Shown piece by piece: positions 1 to 14,461 of a stretch of 30,057 bases of DNA (position 1 is the stretch's first letter; the number at the start of each line of letters is the position of its first letter). A model generated the notes under the pieces. That model worked only from the letters and a program-made list of their open reading frames with translations. It was not told the DNA's origin and did not search any database. The DNA is from Affinibrenneria salicis (GTDB lineage: Bacteria > Pseudomonadota > Gammaproteobacteria > Enterobacterales > Enterobacteriaceae). Both the position numbers and the translations under genes were made by a program. The stretch spans positions 1 through 30,057 of the forward strand of contig NZ_VYKJ01000023.1 in NCBI RefSeq assembly GCF_008710095.1, read 5' to 3'.

Positions 1-300
<300 letters not shown>

Positions 301-329
301 TCACGATAAAGTTTGACGCGACATGTGAT

Positions 330-357
330 AAAAGGGCATCATTTGATGCCCTTTTTC
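330..357 (+). terminator. Rho-independent terminator of tuf
   Basis: Stem AAAAGGGCATC (330-340), short loop, GATGCCCTTTT (345-355), running into a T-rich tail. It starts 29 bases after the tuf stop and separates tuf transcription from secE-nusG. Confidence 0.9.
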
Positions 358-371
358 TACTCAGTCAGAGT

Positions 372-424
372 AGAACCTATCTCATCAGCGATTGTAGAAT
401 AGAATCACCGGTGAGATAGGCTCT
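372..424. repeat. 53-bp imperfect palindrome, MITE/REP-like
   Basis: Two 22-bp arms (372-393 and 403-424) are inverted copies of each other with four mismatches, all transitions. They are separated by 9 bp. The outer core CCTATCTCA/TGAGATAGG is perfect. It is not followed by a T tract, so it is not a simple terminator. Its size and form are those of a small non-coding palindromic repeat, but no second copy occurs in this window and no target duplication is evident. Confidence 0.5.
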
Positions 425-440
425 GTAAGTACAGCGAAAT

Positions 441-475
441 ATCGAATAACAAGGTTTAACCGGGCATTATTCGAT
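441..475. repeat. 9-bp perfect inverted repeat upstream of secE
   Basis: ATCGAATAA (441-449) and TTATTCGAT (467-475) are exact inverted copies with a 17-base loop. The AT-rich arms could form a hairpin in the secE leader or be a protein site; function is not known. Confidence 0.4.
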
Positions 476-480
476 TTTGG

Positions 481-503
481 TTTGCCTCGCAATGCGAGGC
501 AAA
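481..503 (+). other. Perfect 10-bp hairpin in the secE leader
   Basis: TTTGCCTCGC (481-490), loop AAT, GCGAGGCAAA (494-503). It ends 36 bases before the secE start. The following bases (GTTGTTTGTCTG) are only moderately T-rich, so it could be a weak terminator or attenuator, or an mRNA-stabilising structure. Confidence 0.5.
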
Positions 504-539
504 GTTGTTTGTCTGAATCATTATGACGGGTTGGTTTAA

Positions 540-923
540 ATGAGTGCGAATACCGAAGCTCAGGGAAGCGGGCGCGGCCTGGAAGTCACTAAATGGCTGA
601 TAGTCGCTATTCTGCTGGTGGCGGCGATTGTCGGCAATTATTATTATCGCGAATTCAGCTTACCACTGCGGGCGTTAGCTGTTGTTATCCTGATTGCTGC
701 TGCCGGCGGCGTGGCATTACTGACCACCAAAGGTAAAGCTACCGTGGCGTTTGCTCGCGAAGCGCGCACCGAAGTTCGCAAAGTGATTTGGCCGACTCGT
801 CAGGAAACGTTACACACCACGTTAATCGTTGCCGCGGTTACTGCCGTGATGTCACTGATTTTGTGGGGGCTGGATGGTATTCTGGTCCGTCTGGTATCGT
901 TTATTACTGGCCTGAGGTTCTAA
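540..923 (+). CDS. secE: Preprotein translocase subunit SecE
   Basis: 127 aa, the same length as the E. coli protein. SecE is the essential small clamp subunit of the SecYEG inner-membrane translocon. Three hydrophobic segments are visible: about residues 19-36 ([14 protein letters not shown]), 42-61 ([19 protein letters not shown]) and 94-116 ([21 protein letters not shown]). Between TM2 and TM3 lies the conserved amphipathic region with [19 protein letters not shown], the hallmark of the family. The three-TM form is typical of enterobacteria; most bacteria have only the last TM. It is one base from nusG and clearly co-transcribed with it. No strong Shine-Dalgarno is seen at the start; ATG 540 is chosen because the product matches the family length. 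Confidence 0.97.
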   Translation: MSANTEAQGSGRGLEVTKWLIVAILLVAAIVGNYYYREFSLPLRALAVVILIAAAGGVALLTTKGKATVAFAREARTEVRKVIWPTRQETLHTTLIVAAVTAVMSLILWGLDGILVRLVSFITGLRF

Positions 924-924
924 G

Positions 925-1470
925 ATGTCTGAAGCTCCAAAAAAGCGCTGGTACGTCGTTCAGGCGTTTTCCGGTTTTGAAGGCCGCGTGGCTCAGTCGC
1001 TGCGTGAGCATATTAAGTTACAAAATATGGAAGAGCTGTTTGGCGAAGTGATGGTGCCAACGGAAGAAGTGGTTGAAATCCGTGGCGGTCAGCGTCGTAA
1101 GAGCGAACGTAAATTCTTCCCTGGCTACGTGCTGGTACAGATGGTGATGAATGACGCCAGCTGGCACCTGGTGCGCAGCGTTCCGCGCGTTATGGGATTC
1201 ATTGGCGGTACATCAGATCGTCCGGCACCGATTAGCGATAAAGAAGTCGATGCGATCATGAATCGTCTGCAGCAGGTTGGGGATAAACCCCGGCCGAAAA
1301 CGCTGTTTGAACCCGGTGAAATGGTGCGGGTTAACGACGGTCCGTTCGCGGACTTCAACGGTGTGGTGGAAGAAGTCGATTACGAGAAGAGCCGCCTGAA
1401 GGTTTCTGTCTCTATCTTCGGCCGCGCCACGCCGGTAGAGCTGGATTTCGGCCAGGTTGAGAAAGGCTGA
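925..1470 (+). CDS. nusG: Transcription termination/antitermination factor NusG
   Basis: 181 aa, the usual enterobacterial length. The N-terminal NGN domain (about 1-120) starts with the typical [20 protein letters not shown] and binds the RNA polymerase clamp. The C-terminal KOW domain (about 125-181), with [20 protein letters not shown], contacts Rho or ribosomal protein uS10. It increases elongation rate, supports Rho termination and takes part in rRNA antitermination. The start codon is one base after the secE stop, and GAGG within the last secE codons serves as ribosome binding site. A strong terminator follows the gene. Confidence 0.98.
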   Translation: MSEAPKKRWYVVQAFSGFEGRVAQSLREHIKLQNMEELFGEVMVPTEEVVEIRGGQRRKSERKFFPGYVLVQMVMNDASWHLVRSVPRVMGFIGGTSDRPAPISDKEVDAIMNRLQQVGDKPRPKTLFEPGEMVRVNDGPFADFNGVVEEVDYEKSRLKVSVSIFGRATPVELDFGQVEKG

Positions 1471-1513
1471 TTTATCGCCGTTGGCATTTTAACGGTTATC
1501 AAGGCTTGTTTAT

Positions 1514-1553
1514 GGCGCGAAATTGCACTAAAATTTCGCGCCTTTGTTTTTTT
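1514..1553 (+). terminator. Terminator of secE-nusG
   Basis: GGCGCGAAATT (1514-1524), 7-base loop, AATTTCGCGCC (1532-1542), then TTTGTTTTTTT. This is a textbook intrinsic terminator between nusG and the L11 operon. The rplK promoter must lie at or just after it (about 1543-1590), but I could not assign clear -35/-10 hexamers there. Confidence 0.93.
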
Positions 1554-1587
1554 ATGTGCGTCCAGCGCGCATAAATGTTTTGAAACT

Positions 1588-1622
1588 ACGGGGAGCTTCA
1601 TTCACGAAGCGTTATAACCCAT
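1588..1622 (+). promoter_or_regulatory. Probable L1 binding site in rplK-rplA mRNA leader
   Basis: A stem GCTTC (1595-1599) / GAAGC (1606-1610) with a 6-base loop is enclosed by GGG (about 1590-1592) and CCC (1618-1620), ending about 15 bases before the rplK start. In enterobacteria free ribosomal protein L1 binds a stem-internal-loop structure at this place and represses translation of both genes. The structure is seen; binding is inferred from the known E. coli L11 operon. Confidence 0.65.
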
Positions 1623-1636
1623 TCGAGGAAATTTAA

Positions 1637-2773
<1,137 letters not shown>

Positions 2774-2794
2774 TAACGGCAGTTGTTTTACCGC

Positions 2795-2823
2795 TTTACT
2801 CGGGCGTAAGTTTTACCTATACT
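2795..2823 (+). promoter_or_regulatory. Probable rplJ (L10 operon) promoter
   Basis: -35 TTTACT (2795-2800), 17-base spacer, -10 TATACT (2818-2823). Transcription would start near 2830. It is placed upstream of the long L10 leader as expected for the main promoter of rplJL-rpoBC. The spacer and -10 fall inside the terminator hairpin described at 2801-2838. Confidence 0.65.
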
Positions 2824-2838
2824 CTTACGCCCGTTGTT
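2801..2838 (+). terminator. Hairpin terminator after rplA, overlapping the L10 promoter
   Basis: CGGGCGTAAG (2801-2810) pairs perfectly with CTTACGCCCG (2824-2833), loop of 13 bases, tail TTGTTTC. The tail is short, so termination may be partial, as expected where read-through joins the L11 and L10 units. Confidence 0.65.
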
Positions 2839-3086
2839 TCGTCGATGTGTGACGAAGCTAAAGAATTTTCGGTTGGAGTCTGGCCTAATCCAGACCTCCG
2901 TCCAAGACCGCAGGTGTTTCGTCAGAAACTTAATCCTTCCTGCGTAGACGGTGACAGAGCCTGAAGAATATTTTTATAGTCTTTGCTGGATTCTGCTCAC
3001 CGTGTATCAACGCTTATCTGCCGTTTTGGCGATGAGTGAAGTGAGTTCCGGGGATTTCCCCGGCTAAAATCCAGGAGCAAAAGCTA
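2838..3086 (+). promoter_or_regulatory. rplJ mRNA leader with L10/L7-L12 autoregulatory region
   Basis: The 313 bases between rplA and rplJ hold no gene. The part after the promoter resembles the well-studied E. coli rplJ leader: the GGAGTCTGG...CCAGACCTCC hairpin near 2875-2900, AGACCGCAGGTGTTTCG, CTGCGTAGACGGTGACAGA and the CTGCTCACCGT stretch. In E. coli the L10-(L7/L12) complex binds this leader and blocks translation. A perfect CCGGGG/CCCCGG hairpin (3048-3063) sits just before the ribosome binding site CCAGGAGC. Similarity is recalled, not computed. Confidence 0.75.
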
Positions 3087-3584
3087 ATGGCATTAAATCT
3101 TCAAGACAAACAAGCGATTGTTGCTGAAGTCAGCGAAGTAGCCAAAGGCGCGCAGTCTGCGGTTGTTGCGGATTCCCGCGGCGTTACCGTAGATAAAATG
3201 ACTGAACTGCGTAAAGCAGGTCGTGAAGCCGGCGTATATATGCGTGTTGTTCGTAACACGCTGCTGCGTCGTGCTGTTGAAGGTACCTCTTTCGAGTGCC
3301 TGAAAGACACGTTTGTTGGTCCGACCCTGATTGCATACTCTCTGGAACACCCGGGCGCAGCCGCTCGTCTGTTCAAAGAGTTCGCGAAAGCGAATGCAAA
3401 ATTTGAGGTCAAAGCTGCAGCCTTTGAAGGTGAGCTAATCCCGGCGGCTCAAATTGACCGTCTGGCAACGCTGCCGACTTACGAAGAAGCACTGGCACGC
3501 CTGATGTCGACCATGAAAGAAGCCGCTGCCGGCAAACTGGTCCGTACACTGGCTGCTGTTCGCGATCAGAAAGAAGCGGCGTAA
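3087..3584 (+). CDS. rplJ: 50S ribosomal protein L10 (uL10)
   Basis: 165 aa, the enterobacterial length. L10 anchors the L7/L12 dimers to the 23S rRNA to make the ribosomal stalk. The N-terminal rRNA-binding domain ([15 protein letters not shown], then [17 protein letters not shown] and the [13 protein letters not shown] motif) is complete. The C-terminal helix for L7/L12 binding ([18 protein letters not shown]...) is also complete. The ATG follows CCAGGAGCAAAAGCTA. It leads the rplJL-rpoBC unit, 66 bases before rplL. Confidence 0.98.
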   Translation: MALNLQDKQAIVAEVSEVAKGAQSAVVADSRGVTVDKMTELRKAGREAGVYMRVVRNTLLRRAVEGTSFECLKDTFVGPTLIAYSLEHPGAAARLFKEFAKANAKFEVKAAAFEGELIPAAQIDRLATLPTYEEALARLMSTMKEAAAGKLVRTLAAVRDQKEAA

Positions 3585-3650
3585 TCGCCCTTTTCTCTGT
3601 AACGCACTGGCTAACGTATAAACTATTTCTGATTCTTAGGAACAATTGTC

Positions 3651-4019
3651 ATGTCTATCACTAAAGATGAAATTCTGGAAGCAGTAGCCGCCATGTCCGT
3701 AATGGACGTTGTTGAGCTGGTTTCCGCTATGGAAGAAAAATTCGGCGTTTCCGCCGCTGCCGCTGTAGCTGTCGCTGCTGGCCCGGCTGCTGAAGCTGCT
3801 GAAGAAAAAACTGAGTTCGACGTTGTGCTGTCCTCTATCGGCGGTAACAAAGTTGCTGTCATCAAGGCTGTACGTAGCGCGACTGGCCTGGGTCTGAAAG
3901 AAGCAAAAGACCTGGTTGAATCCGCTCCGGCAGTACTGAAAGAAGGCATCAGCAAAGACGACGCTGAAGCTCTGAAGAAAGCCCTGGAAGAAGCTGGTGC
4001 TTCTGTTGAAGTTAAATAA
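3651..4019 (+). CDS. rplL: 50S ribosomal protein L7/L12 (bL12)
   Basis: 122 aa (E. coli about 121). The N-terminal dimerisation helix hairpin (about 1-33) is followed by an Ala-rich flexible hinge ([18 protein letters not shown], about 36-53). The C-terminal domain that recruits translation GTPases has [20 protein letters not shown] and [13 protein letters not shown]. It is present in multiple copies on the stalk, which fits its strong ribosome binding site (TTAGGA) and own translation start. The codon use is very biased, as for highly expressed genes. The attenuator after it lowers transcription into rpoB. Confidence 0.98.
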   Translation: MSITKDEILEAVAAMSVMDVVELVSAMEEKFGVSAAAAVAVAAGPAAEAAEEKTEFDVVLSSIGGNKVAVIKAVRSATGLGLKEAKDLVESAPAVLKEGISKDDAEALKKALEEAGASVEVK

Positions 4020-4058
4020 GTTTAACTTCCAGGTTACAGCCTAAAGTATCAGGCTGAT

Positions 4059-4089
4059 GGCTGGTGACTTTTTGGTCACCAGCCTTTTT
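4059..4089 (+). terminator. rplL-rpoB attenuator (partial terminator)
   Basis: GGCTGGTGAC (4059-4068), loop TTTTTG, GTCACCAGCC (4075-4084), then TTTTT. It lies 40 bases after rplL. In E. coli a terminator here lets only a fraction of transcripts through, setting the ratio of ribosomal protein to RNA polymerase synthesis. Confidence 0.9.
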
Positions 4090-4343
4090 GCGCTGTAAGG
4101 AGTCAGTGGTGTTTCGCACTGTTTATCCACTGATTTACCTCAATATTTATTTCTATCGACGACTTAATATACTGCATTCCCTGCCGGGTTCCCTGCTCAG
4201 GCAAATGCAATGAAATGATTTAAGAGTGATAGAAACGGGTATTGCGGAAAGAGATTTTCCGACCAACAGAAATAGTGCTGCATGAACTGTCCTTATCAGG
4301 ACGGACAAAGTGGTTCGACTTTTCCAGCGAGCTGAGGAACCCT
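4090..4343 (+). promoter_or_regulatory. rpoB leader region
   Basis: The rplL-rpoB gap is 324 bases. After the attenuator I see no gene. Small hairpins are CAGTG/CACTG (near 4105-4121) and GTCCT-TATC-AGGAC (4289-4302), the latter about 40 bases before the rpoB start. In E. coli an RNase III site and translational feedback by RNA polymerase map to this interval; the sequence does not let me place them exactly. The rpoB ribosome binding site is GAGGAAC at about 4334-4340. Confidence 0.5.
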
Positions 4344-7300
4344 ATGGTTTACTCCTATACCGAGAAAAAACGCATTCGTAAGGATTTTGGCAAACGTCCG
4401 CAGGTTCTGGACGTGCCTTATCTCCTTTCTATCCAGCTTGACTCGTTCCAGAAGTTTATCGAGCAAGATCCGGAAGGTCAGTACGGTCTGGAAGCTGCAT
4501 TCCGTTCCGTATTCCCAATTCAGAGCTACAGCGGCAATTCAGAGCTGCAGTACGTTAGTTATCGCCTGGGTGAGCCGGTATTTGACGTTAAAGAATGTCA
4601 GATCCGGGGCGTAACGTACTCCGCGCCTCTGCGTGTGAAACTGCGTCTGGTCATTTATGAGCGCGAAGCACCGGAAGGCACGGTAAAAGACATTAAAGAA
4701 CAAGAAGTCTACATGGGCGAAATTCCGCTCATGACAGACAACGGCACCTTTGTGATTAACGGAACTGAGCGCGTTATCGTTTCTCAGCTGCACCGTAGTC
4801 CGGGCGTTTTCTTTGACAGCGATAAGGGTAAAACCCACTCTTCAGGTAAGGTGCTGTATAACGCACGTATTATTCCTTACCGTGGTTCCTGGCTGGACTT
4901 TGAGTTCGATCCAAAAGATAACCTGTTTGTGCGTATCGACCGCCGTCGTAAATTGCCGGCGAGCATTATCCTGCGCGCGCTGGATTATACCACCGAACAA
5001 ATTCTGGACCTGTTCTTCGCCAAAGTCGTTTACGAAATCAGCGGCAATAAGCTGCAGATGGATTTGATTCCGGAACGTCTGCGCGGTGAAACGGCCTCTT
5101 TCGATATCGAAGCGAATGGCAAAATCTACGTAGAAAAAGGGCGCCGTATTACGGCCCGCCATATTCGCCAGCTGGAAAAAGAGGGCGTTGAGCGTATCGA
5201 AGTGCCGGTTGAATATATCGCGGGTAAAGTCGTCGCGCGCGATTACATCGACCAGAACACCGGTGAACTGATTGTGGCAGCCAACATGGAGCTGTCGCTG
5301 GATCTGCTGGCCAAACTGAGCCAGGCGGGTCACAAGCGTATCGAAACGCTGTTTACCAACGATCTGGATCACGGTCCGTACATTTCCGAAACGCTGCGCG
5401 TCGACCCGACCAGCGATCGTCTGAGCGCGCTGGTAGAAATCTACCGCATGATGCGCCCGGGTGAGCCGCCGACACGTGAAGCCGCGGAAACGCTGTTCGA
5501 TAACCTGTTCTTCTCCGAAGACCGTTACGATCTGTCCGCGGTCGGTCGAATGAAGTTCAACCGTTCTCTGCTGCGCGATGAAATCGAAGGCTCCGGTATC
5601 CTGAGCAAAGAAGACATCATCGACGTGATGAAGAAACTCATCGATATCCGTAACGGTATTGGTGATGTCGATGATATCGACCATCTGGGTAACCGCCGTA
5701 TTCGCTCCGTGGGCGAAATGGCCGAAAACCAGTTCCGCGTCGGTCTGGTGCGTGTGGAGCGCGCGGTGAAAGAACGCCTGTCCCTTGGCGATCTGGATAC
5801 CCTGATGCCGCAGGACATGATCAACGCCAAGCCGATCTCCGCCGCGGTGAAAGAGTTCTTTGGTTCCAGCCAGCTGTCGCAGTTTATGGACCAGAACAAC
5901 CCGCTGTCCGAGATCACCCATAAGCGTCGTATCTCCGCGTTGGGCCCGGGCGGTTTGACCCGTGAACGCGCCGGCTTTGAAGTTCGAGACGTACACCCGA
6001 CTCACTATGGTCGCGTATGTCCTATCGAAACGCCGGAAGGTCCGAACATCGGTCTGATCAACTCCCTGTCCGTTTATGCGCAGACCAACGAGTACGGTTT
6101 CCTGGAAACGCCGTATCGTCGCGTGCGCGACGGTGTCGTGACCGATGAGATCCATTACCTGTCGGCGATTGAAGAAGGTAACTTCGTCATCGCTCAGGCG
6201 AACACCAATCTGGATGAAGAAGGTCACTTTATCGATGACCTGGTCACCTGCCGTAACAAAGGCGAGTCCAGCTTGTTCAGCCGTGAACAGGTTGACTATA
6301 TGGACGTATCCACTCAGCAGGTGGTTTCCGTCGGCGCCTCTCTGATTCCGTTCCTGGAACACGATGACGCCAACCGCGCCCTGATGGGTGCGAACATGCA
6401 ACGTCAGGCGGTCCCGACCCTGCGCGCCGATAAGCCGCTGGTTGGTACCGGTATGGAGCGTGCGGTAGCGGTCGACTCCGGCGTAACCGCGGTGGCTAAA
6501 CGCGGCGGTACGGTACAGTACGTCGATGCGTCCCGTATCGTTATCCGCGTCAATGAAGATGAAATGTATCCGGGCGAAGCCGGCATTGATATCTACAACC
6601 TGACCAAATATACCCGTTCCAACCAGAACACCTGCATCAGCCAGATGCCGTGCGTGTCGCTGGGCGAACCGGTAGAGCGCGGCGATGTGCTGGCCGACGG
6701 CCCGTCCACCGATCTGGGCGAGCTCGCGCTGGGTCAGAACATGCGCGTGGCGTTCATGCCGTGGAACGGCTATAACTTCGAAGACTCCATTTTGGTGTCT
6801 GAACGCGTGGTGCAGGAAGATCGTTTCACCACCATCCATATCCAGGAACTGGCCTGCGTGTCGCGCGACACCAAGCTGGGGCCGGAAGAGATCACGGCTG
6901 ATATCCCGAACGTGGGTGAAGCGGCGCTCTCTAAACTGGATGAGTCCGGTATCGTCTATATCGGCGCGGAAGTAACCGGCGGCGACATTCTGGTCGGTAA
7001 GGTGACGCCGAAGGGCGAAACCCAGCTGACGCCGGAAGAAAAACTGCTGCGCGCTATCTTCGGTGAGAAGGCGTCCGACGTTAAAGACTCTTCTCTGCGC
7101 GTACCTAACGGCGTTTCCGGTACGGTTATCGACGTACAGGTCTTCACCCGCGACGGCGTGGAAAAAGACAAACGTGCGCTGGAAATCGAAGAGATGCAGC
7201 TGAAGCAGGCCAAGAAAGACCTGACCGAAGAGCTGCAGATCCTGGAAGCCGGTCTGTTCTCCCGTATTCATGCGGCGCTGGTTGCCGGCGGCGTGGAAGC

Positions 7301-8372
7301 GGAAAAGCTGGACAAGCTGCCGCGCGAGCGCTGGCTTGAACTGGGTCTGGCTGATGAAGAGAAACAGAATCAGCTGGAACAGCTGGCCGAGCAGTACGAT
7401 GAGCTGAAGCACGAGTTTGAGAAAAAACTCGAAGCCAAGCGTCGTAAAATTACCCAGGGCGACGATCTGGCGCCGGGCGTGCTGAAAATCGTTAAGGTTT
7501 ATCTGGCGGTTAAACGTCAGATCCAACCGGGCGATAAGATGGCGGGCCGTCACGGGAACAAGGGTGTTATCTCCAAGATCAACCCGATCGAAGACATGCC
7601 TTACGATGAAAACGGCACGCCGGTTGATATCGTATTGAACCCGCTGGGCGTACCGTCCCGTATGAACATCGGTCAGATTCTGGAAACCCACCTCGGCATG
7701 GCGGCGAAAGGCATCGGCGAGAAGATCAACCAGATGCTGAAGCGGCAGGAAGAAGTGGCCAAACTGCGTGAGTTCATCCAGCGCGCTTACGATCTGGGCG
7801 AAGATGTGCGCCAGAAGGTCGATCTGAGCACGTTCTCCGACGAAGAAGTTATGCGTCTGGCAGAGAACCTGAAGAAAGGGATGCCAATCGCCACGCCGGT
7901 GTTCGACGGTGCGAAAGAGAAAGAGATCAAGGAGCTGCTGAAACTGGGCGGCCTGCCGACCTCTGGTCAGATTACGCTGTTCGACGGCCGTACCGGTGAA
8001 CAGTTTGAGCGTCAGGTAACCGTGGGTTACATGTACATGCTGAAACTGAACCATCTGGTCGACGACAAGATGCACGCACGTTCTACCGGTTCTTACAGTC
8101 TGGTTACTCAGCAGCCGCTGGGTGGTAAGGCGCAGTTCGGTGGCCAGCGCTTCGGTGAGATGGAAGTGTGGGCGCTGGAAGCTTATGGCGCAGCCTATAC
8201 CCTGCAGGAAATGTTGACGGTGAAATCCGATGACGTGAACGGCCGTACCAAGATGTATAAGAACATCGTGGATGGCGATCATCGGATGGAACCAGGTATG
8301 CCGGAATCCTTCAACGTACTGTTGAAAGAAATCCGCTCGCTGGGTATCAACATCGAGCTGGAAGAGAAGTAA
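4344..8372 (+). CDS. rpoB: DNA-directed RNA polymerase subunit beta
   Basis: 1342 aa from ATG 4344, exactly the E. coli length. The frame is open 34 codons further upstream, but that extension is not conserved and ATG 4344 has the GAGGAAC site in front, so the shorter start is used. Beta forms one pincer of the catalytic core. The rifampicin pocket ([20 protein letters not shown], about 508-527, then [10 protein letters not shown]) carries the sensitive residues D516, H526 and S531 (E. coli numbering, which applies directly). The switch/active-site part has [13 protein letters not shown], and the C-terminal region ends with the usual GINIELEEK. No frameshift or internal stop is present. rpoC follows after 92 bases. 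Confidence 0.99.
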   Translation: MVYSYTEKKRIRKDFGKRPQVLDVPYLLSIQLDSFQKFIEQDPEGQYGLEAAFRSVFPIQSYSGNSELQYVSYRLGEPVFDVKECQIRGVTYSAPLRVKLRLVIYEREAPEGTVKDIKEQEVYMGEIPLMTDNGTFVINGTERVIVSQLHRSPGVFFDSDKGKTHSSGKVLYNARIIPYRGSWLDFEFDPKDNLFVRIDRRRKLPASIILRALDYTTEQILDLFFAKVVYEISGNKLQMDLIPERLRGETASFDIEANGKIYVEKGRRITARHIRQLEKEGVERIEVPVEYIAGKVVARDYIDQNTGELIVAANMELSLDLLAKLSQAGHKRIETLFTNDLDHGPYISETLRVDPTSDRLSALVEIYRMMRPGEPPTREAAETLFDNLFFSEDRYDLSAVGRMKFNRSLLRDEIEGSGILSKEDIIDVMKKLIDIRNGIGDVDDIDHLGNRRIRSVGEMAENQFRVGLVRVERAVKERLSLGDLDTLMPQDMINAKPISAAVKEFFGSSQLSQFMDQNNPLSEITHKRRISALGPGGLTRERAGFEVRDVHPTHYGRVCPIETPEGPNIGLINSLSVYAQTNEYGFLETPYRRVRDGVVTDEIHYLSAIEEGNFVIAQANTNLDEEGHFIDDLVTCRNKGESSLFSREQVDYMDVSTQQVVSVGASLIPFLEHDDANRALMGANMQRQAVPTLRADKPLVGTGMERAVAVDSGVTAVAKRGGTVQYVDASRIVIRVNEDEMYPGEAGIDIYNLTKYTRSNQNTCISQMPCVSLGEPVERGDVLADGPSTDLGELALGQNMRVAFMPWNGYNFEDSILVSERVVQEDRFTTIHIQELACVSRDTKLGPEEITADIPNVGEAALSKLDESGIVYIGAEVTGGDILVGKVTPKGETQLTPEEKLLRAIFGEKASDVKDSSLRVPNGVSGTVIDVQVFTRDGVEKDKRALEIEEMQLKQAKKDLTEELQILEAGLFSRIHAALVAGGVEAEKLDKLPRERWLELGLADEEKQNQLEQLAEQYDELKHEFEKKLEAKRRKITQGDDLAPGVLKIVKVYLAVKRQIQPGDKMAGRHGNKGVISKINPIEDMPYDENGTPVDIVLNPLGVPSRMNIGQILETHLGMAAKGIGEKINQMLKRQEEVAKLREFIQRAYDLGEDVRQKVDLSTFSDEEVMRLAENLKKGMPIATPVFDGAKEKEIKELLKLGGLPTSGQITLFDGRTGEQFERQVTVGYMYMLKLNHLVDDKMHARSTGSYSLVTQQPLGGKAQFGGQRFGEMEVWALEAYGAAYTLQEMLTVKSDDVNGRTKMYKNIVDGDHRMEPGMPESFNVLLKEIRSLGINIELEEK

Positions 8373-8407
8373 TTCCAGTTTGATGTGCTGCTAGCATTCG
8401 CCACAGG

Positions 8408-8433
8408 GGCGTCTGAATTTCGGTTCAGACGCC
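8408..8433 (+). other. Perfect 10-bp hairpin between rpoB and rpoC
   Basis: GGCGTCTGAA (8408-8417), loop TTTCGG, TTCAGACGCC (8424-8433), not followed by a T tract. It precedes the rpoC ribosome binding site (GACAGGAG) by about 15 bases. It is more likely an mRNA processing or stability element than a terminator. Confidence 0.6.
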
Positions 8434-8464
8434 TGACAGGTCTAACTCCGACAGGAGCCAATCC

Positions 8465-12688
<4,224 letters not shown>

Positions 12689-12709
12689 TCGCGGTTAAAC
12701 ATCGTATAA

Positions 12710-12730
12710 AACCGCCTGTCTGGGGCGGTT
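12710..12730 (+). other. Small hairpin between the rpoC stop and its terminator
   Basis: AACCGCC (12710-12716) and GGCGGTT (12724-12730) form a 7-bp stem with a 7-base loop, with no T tract. It sits 10 bases before the main terminator and may protect the mRNA 3' end. Confidence 0.45.
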
Positions 12731-12740
12731 CCGTTGTAAG

Positions 12741-12774
12741 AAAGCCCCGGCCGTTAAACCGCCGGGGCTTTTTA
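12741..12774 (+). terminator. Rho-independent terminator of the rpoBC unit
   Basis: AAAGCCCCGGC (12741-12751), 9-base loop, GCCGGGGCTTT (12761-12771), followed by TTTATT. The stem is perfect over 11 bp and GC-rich. Confidence 0.93.
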
Positions 12775-12799
12775 TTATACAAACAGACACGAGACAGAC

Positions 12800-14134
12800 A
12801 TGGATACCCCGACAACATCAATATCTTCATCCGCTATCGCTGGCTCCGTCCACTCGTCGCGACAGCGAGCCCGAAGAGCGGCGTGGGGCAGTTTTATCGG
12901 CGCCGTCGTGGACTGGTACGATTTTCTGCTTTACGGCATTGTCGCCGCGCTGGTCTTTAATACGGAGTTCTTCCCGCAGATCAGCCCGGCGATGGGAACG
13001 CTGGCGGCCTTTGGCACATTTGGCGTTGGTTTCCTGTTTCGGCCGCTGGGCGGTATTGTGTTTGGCCACTTCGGCGACAAACTGGGCCGCAAACGCATGC
13101 TGATGATCACCGTCTGGATGATGGGTCTATCCACCGCGGCGATTGGTTTACTGCCTTCTTTTGCCAGCATTGGCTGGTGGGCGCCGGCTATGCTGGTGAC
13201 CCTGCGCGCCATTCAGGGTTTCGCCGTCGGCGGCGAATGGGGCGGCGCCACGCTGCTGGCGGTGGAGAACGCGCCGAAAAAGAAAAAAGCGTTTTACAGC
13301 AGCGGCGTTCAGGTTGGCTACGGCGTGGGACTGCTGCTGGCTACCGGCTCTATTTCTCTGGTCAGCCATCACACCACGAATGCCGACTTCCTCGACTGGG
13401 GCTGGCGCCTGCCGTTTTTATTCAGCGTCGTGCTGGTGGCGGTCGCCTGGTGGATTCGTTCTCGAATGGATGAATCGCAGGAGTTTGAGGCTGAAAAACA
13501 CCTGCAGGAGAGAGCGAAAAAAGTCCGTTCGTTCCCAATCGTTGAAGCGTTGCGTCAACATCCCAAGTCATTCCTGCTGATTATCGCGCTGCGGCTGGGC
13601 GAACTGCTGACAATGTATATCGTCACCGCGTTCGCGCTCAACTATTCCACCGCCAACCTGGGGATGTCGCGCGAGCTGTTTCTGAATATCGGTCTGCTGG
13701 TGGGCGGGATTAGCTGTGTGACGATTCCCTGTTTTGCCCGTCTGGCGGATAGCTTCGGGCGGCGCCGAATCTATGTTACCGGCGCGTTTATCGGCGCGGC
13801 GTGCGCTTTCCCGTTCTTTATCGCGCTGGAGGCGCAGGCCACGCTGTGGATCCTGTTCTTTGCCGTCATGCTGGCTAACGTGGCGCACGATATGATCGTC
13901 AGCGTGCAGCAGCCGATGTTTACCGAATTATTTGGTACGGCCTACCGCTATAGCGGCGCCGGCGTGGGCTACCAGGTGGCCAGCGTAGTGGGCGGCGGTT
14001 TTACCCCGTTTATCGCCATCCTGCTGGTGGAGTTTTTAGGCGGTGACTGGCACGGCGTGGCGATCTACCTTGCCGTCGGCTGTTTGCTGTCTGCGTTGGT
14101 CGGCATGCGCATGAGGCCGCAAGCGTCTGCCTGA
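12800..14134 (+). CDS. shiA: Shikimate/H+ symporter ShiA (MFS, metabolite:H+ symporter family)
   Basis: 444 aa inner-membrane transporter with the 12-TM pattern of the metabolite:H+ symporter branch of the major facilitator superfamily. Segments match E. coli ShiA (438 aa) very closely by eye: GSFIGAVVDWYDFLLYGIVA near the N-terminus, FFPQISPAMGTLAAFGTFGV, the loop motif GHFGDKLGRKRML, AIQGFAVGGEWGGATLL, YSSGVQVGYGVGLLL and YSGAGVGYQVASVVGGGFTP. It takes up shikimate, which can feed aromatic amino acid synthesis. In E. coli shiA lies far from rpoC; here it sits alone between the rpoC terminator and a divergent regulator pair. No aromatic catabolic gene is adjacent. Only a weak ribosome binding site (GAGA) is seen, and a promoter was not clear in the 111 bases after rpoC. 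Confidence 0.9.
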   Translation: MDTPTTSISSSAIAGSVHSSRQRARRAAWGSFIGAVVDWYDFLLYGIVAALVFNTEFFPQISPAMGTLAAFGTFGVGFLFRPLGGIVFGHFGDKLGRKRMLMITVWMMGLSTAAIGLLPSFASIGWWAPAMLVTLRAIQGFAVGGEWGGATLLAVENAPKKKKAFYSSGVQVGYGVGLLLATGSISLVSHHTTNADFLDWGWRLPFLFSVVLVAVAWWIRSRMDESQEFEAEKHLQERAKKVRSFPIVEALRQHPKSFLLIIALRLGELLTMYIVTAFALNYSTANLGMSRELFLNIGLLVGGISCVTIPCFARLADSFGRRRIYVTGAFIGAACAFPFFIALEAQATLWILFFAVMLANVAHDMIVSVQQPMFTELFGTAYRYSGAGVGYQVASVVGGGFTPFIAILLVEFLGGDWHGVAIYLAVGCLLSALVGMRMRPQASA

Positions 14135-14150
14135 TATGTCTACATTAAAC

Positions 14151-14183
14151 GCGCCGGCACAATGTTTTTGTCTGTGCCGGCGC
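14151..14183. terminator. Likely bidirectional terminator between shiA and yjiS
   Basis: GCGCCGGCACA (14151-14161) and TGTGCCGGCGC (14173-14183) form a perfect 11-bp stem between two convergent genes. The loop holds TTTTT, but neither flank has a strong T run (minus side GTTTAATG), so efficiency is uncertain. Confidence 0.55.
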
Positions 14184-14213
14184 GGCGTGCGCTCATCCAT
14201 AGCCAGATTTTCC

Positions 14214-14405
14214 CTACCAGCGGCGGTCGATATCTTCGTGCGTCAGGCCAATGTCTTTCAGCCGCTCATCATTCATCGCGTGCAATATCCTGCGTGTTTT
14301 CACTCTGAGCCGCCATGCTCTCCAGCGTGGGTACAGCGAGCGTAGCGTCTCCCGCCAGCCGGATACGCCGGATGAACACAGTGGATGGTGAGTCTGCAAT
14401 TCCAT
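14214..14405 (-). CDS. yjiS: Small DUF1127 protein, YjiS-like
   Basis: 63 aa, basic. The C-terminal half shows the DUF1127 (YjiS-type) signature: WRAWRLRVKTRRILHAMNDE followed by RLKDIGLTHEDIDRRW. The arrangement is arginine-rich helix, L..M(N/S)D..LKDIGL, and acidic end. The ATG at 14405 follows AGGGGGAAGT. It is transcribed away from the MocR regulator gene 174 bases away; E. coli has the same yjiR/yjiS neighbourhood, which supports the call. The molecular role is not established; some short DUF1127 proteins of other bacteria affect RNA metabolism or stress adaptation, which cannot be concluded here. Confidence 0.82.
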   Translation of the reverse strand: MELQTHHPLCSSGVSGWRETLRSLYPRWRAWRLRVKTRRILHAMNDERLKDIGLTHEDIDRRW

Positions 14406-14461
14406 ACTTCCCCCTGTCCGTTAACCTGAGTCTTATCATGCAAGGGAATGTGTGTATGATA

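Noticed and set aside
4242..4343. N-terminal extension of rpoB by 34 codons
   Set aside because: The extension is leader RNA; ATG 4344 gives the exact family length and has GAGGAAC in front.
4515..4546. Short direct repeat (ATTCAGAGCT twice) in rpoB
   Set aside because: It encodes the normal RpoB sequence around [13 protein letters not shown] and keeps the family length, so it is not a recent duplication.
4842..8282. A 1146-codon open frame antisense to rpoB
   Set aside because: Same cause as for rpoC: an artefact of codon bias opposite a highly expressed gene.
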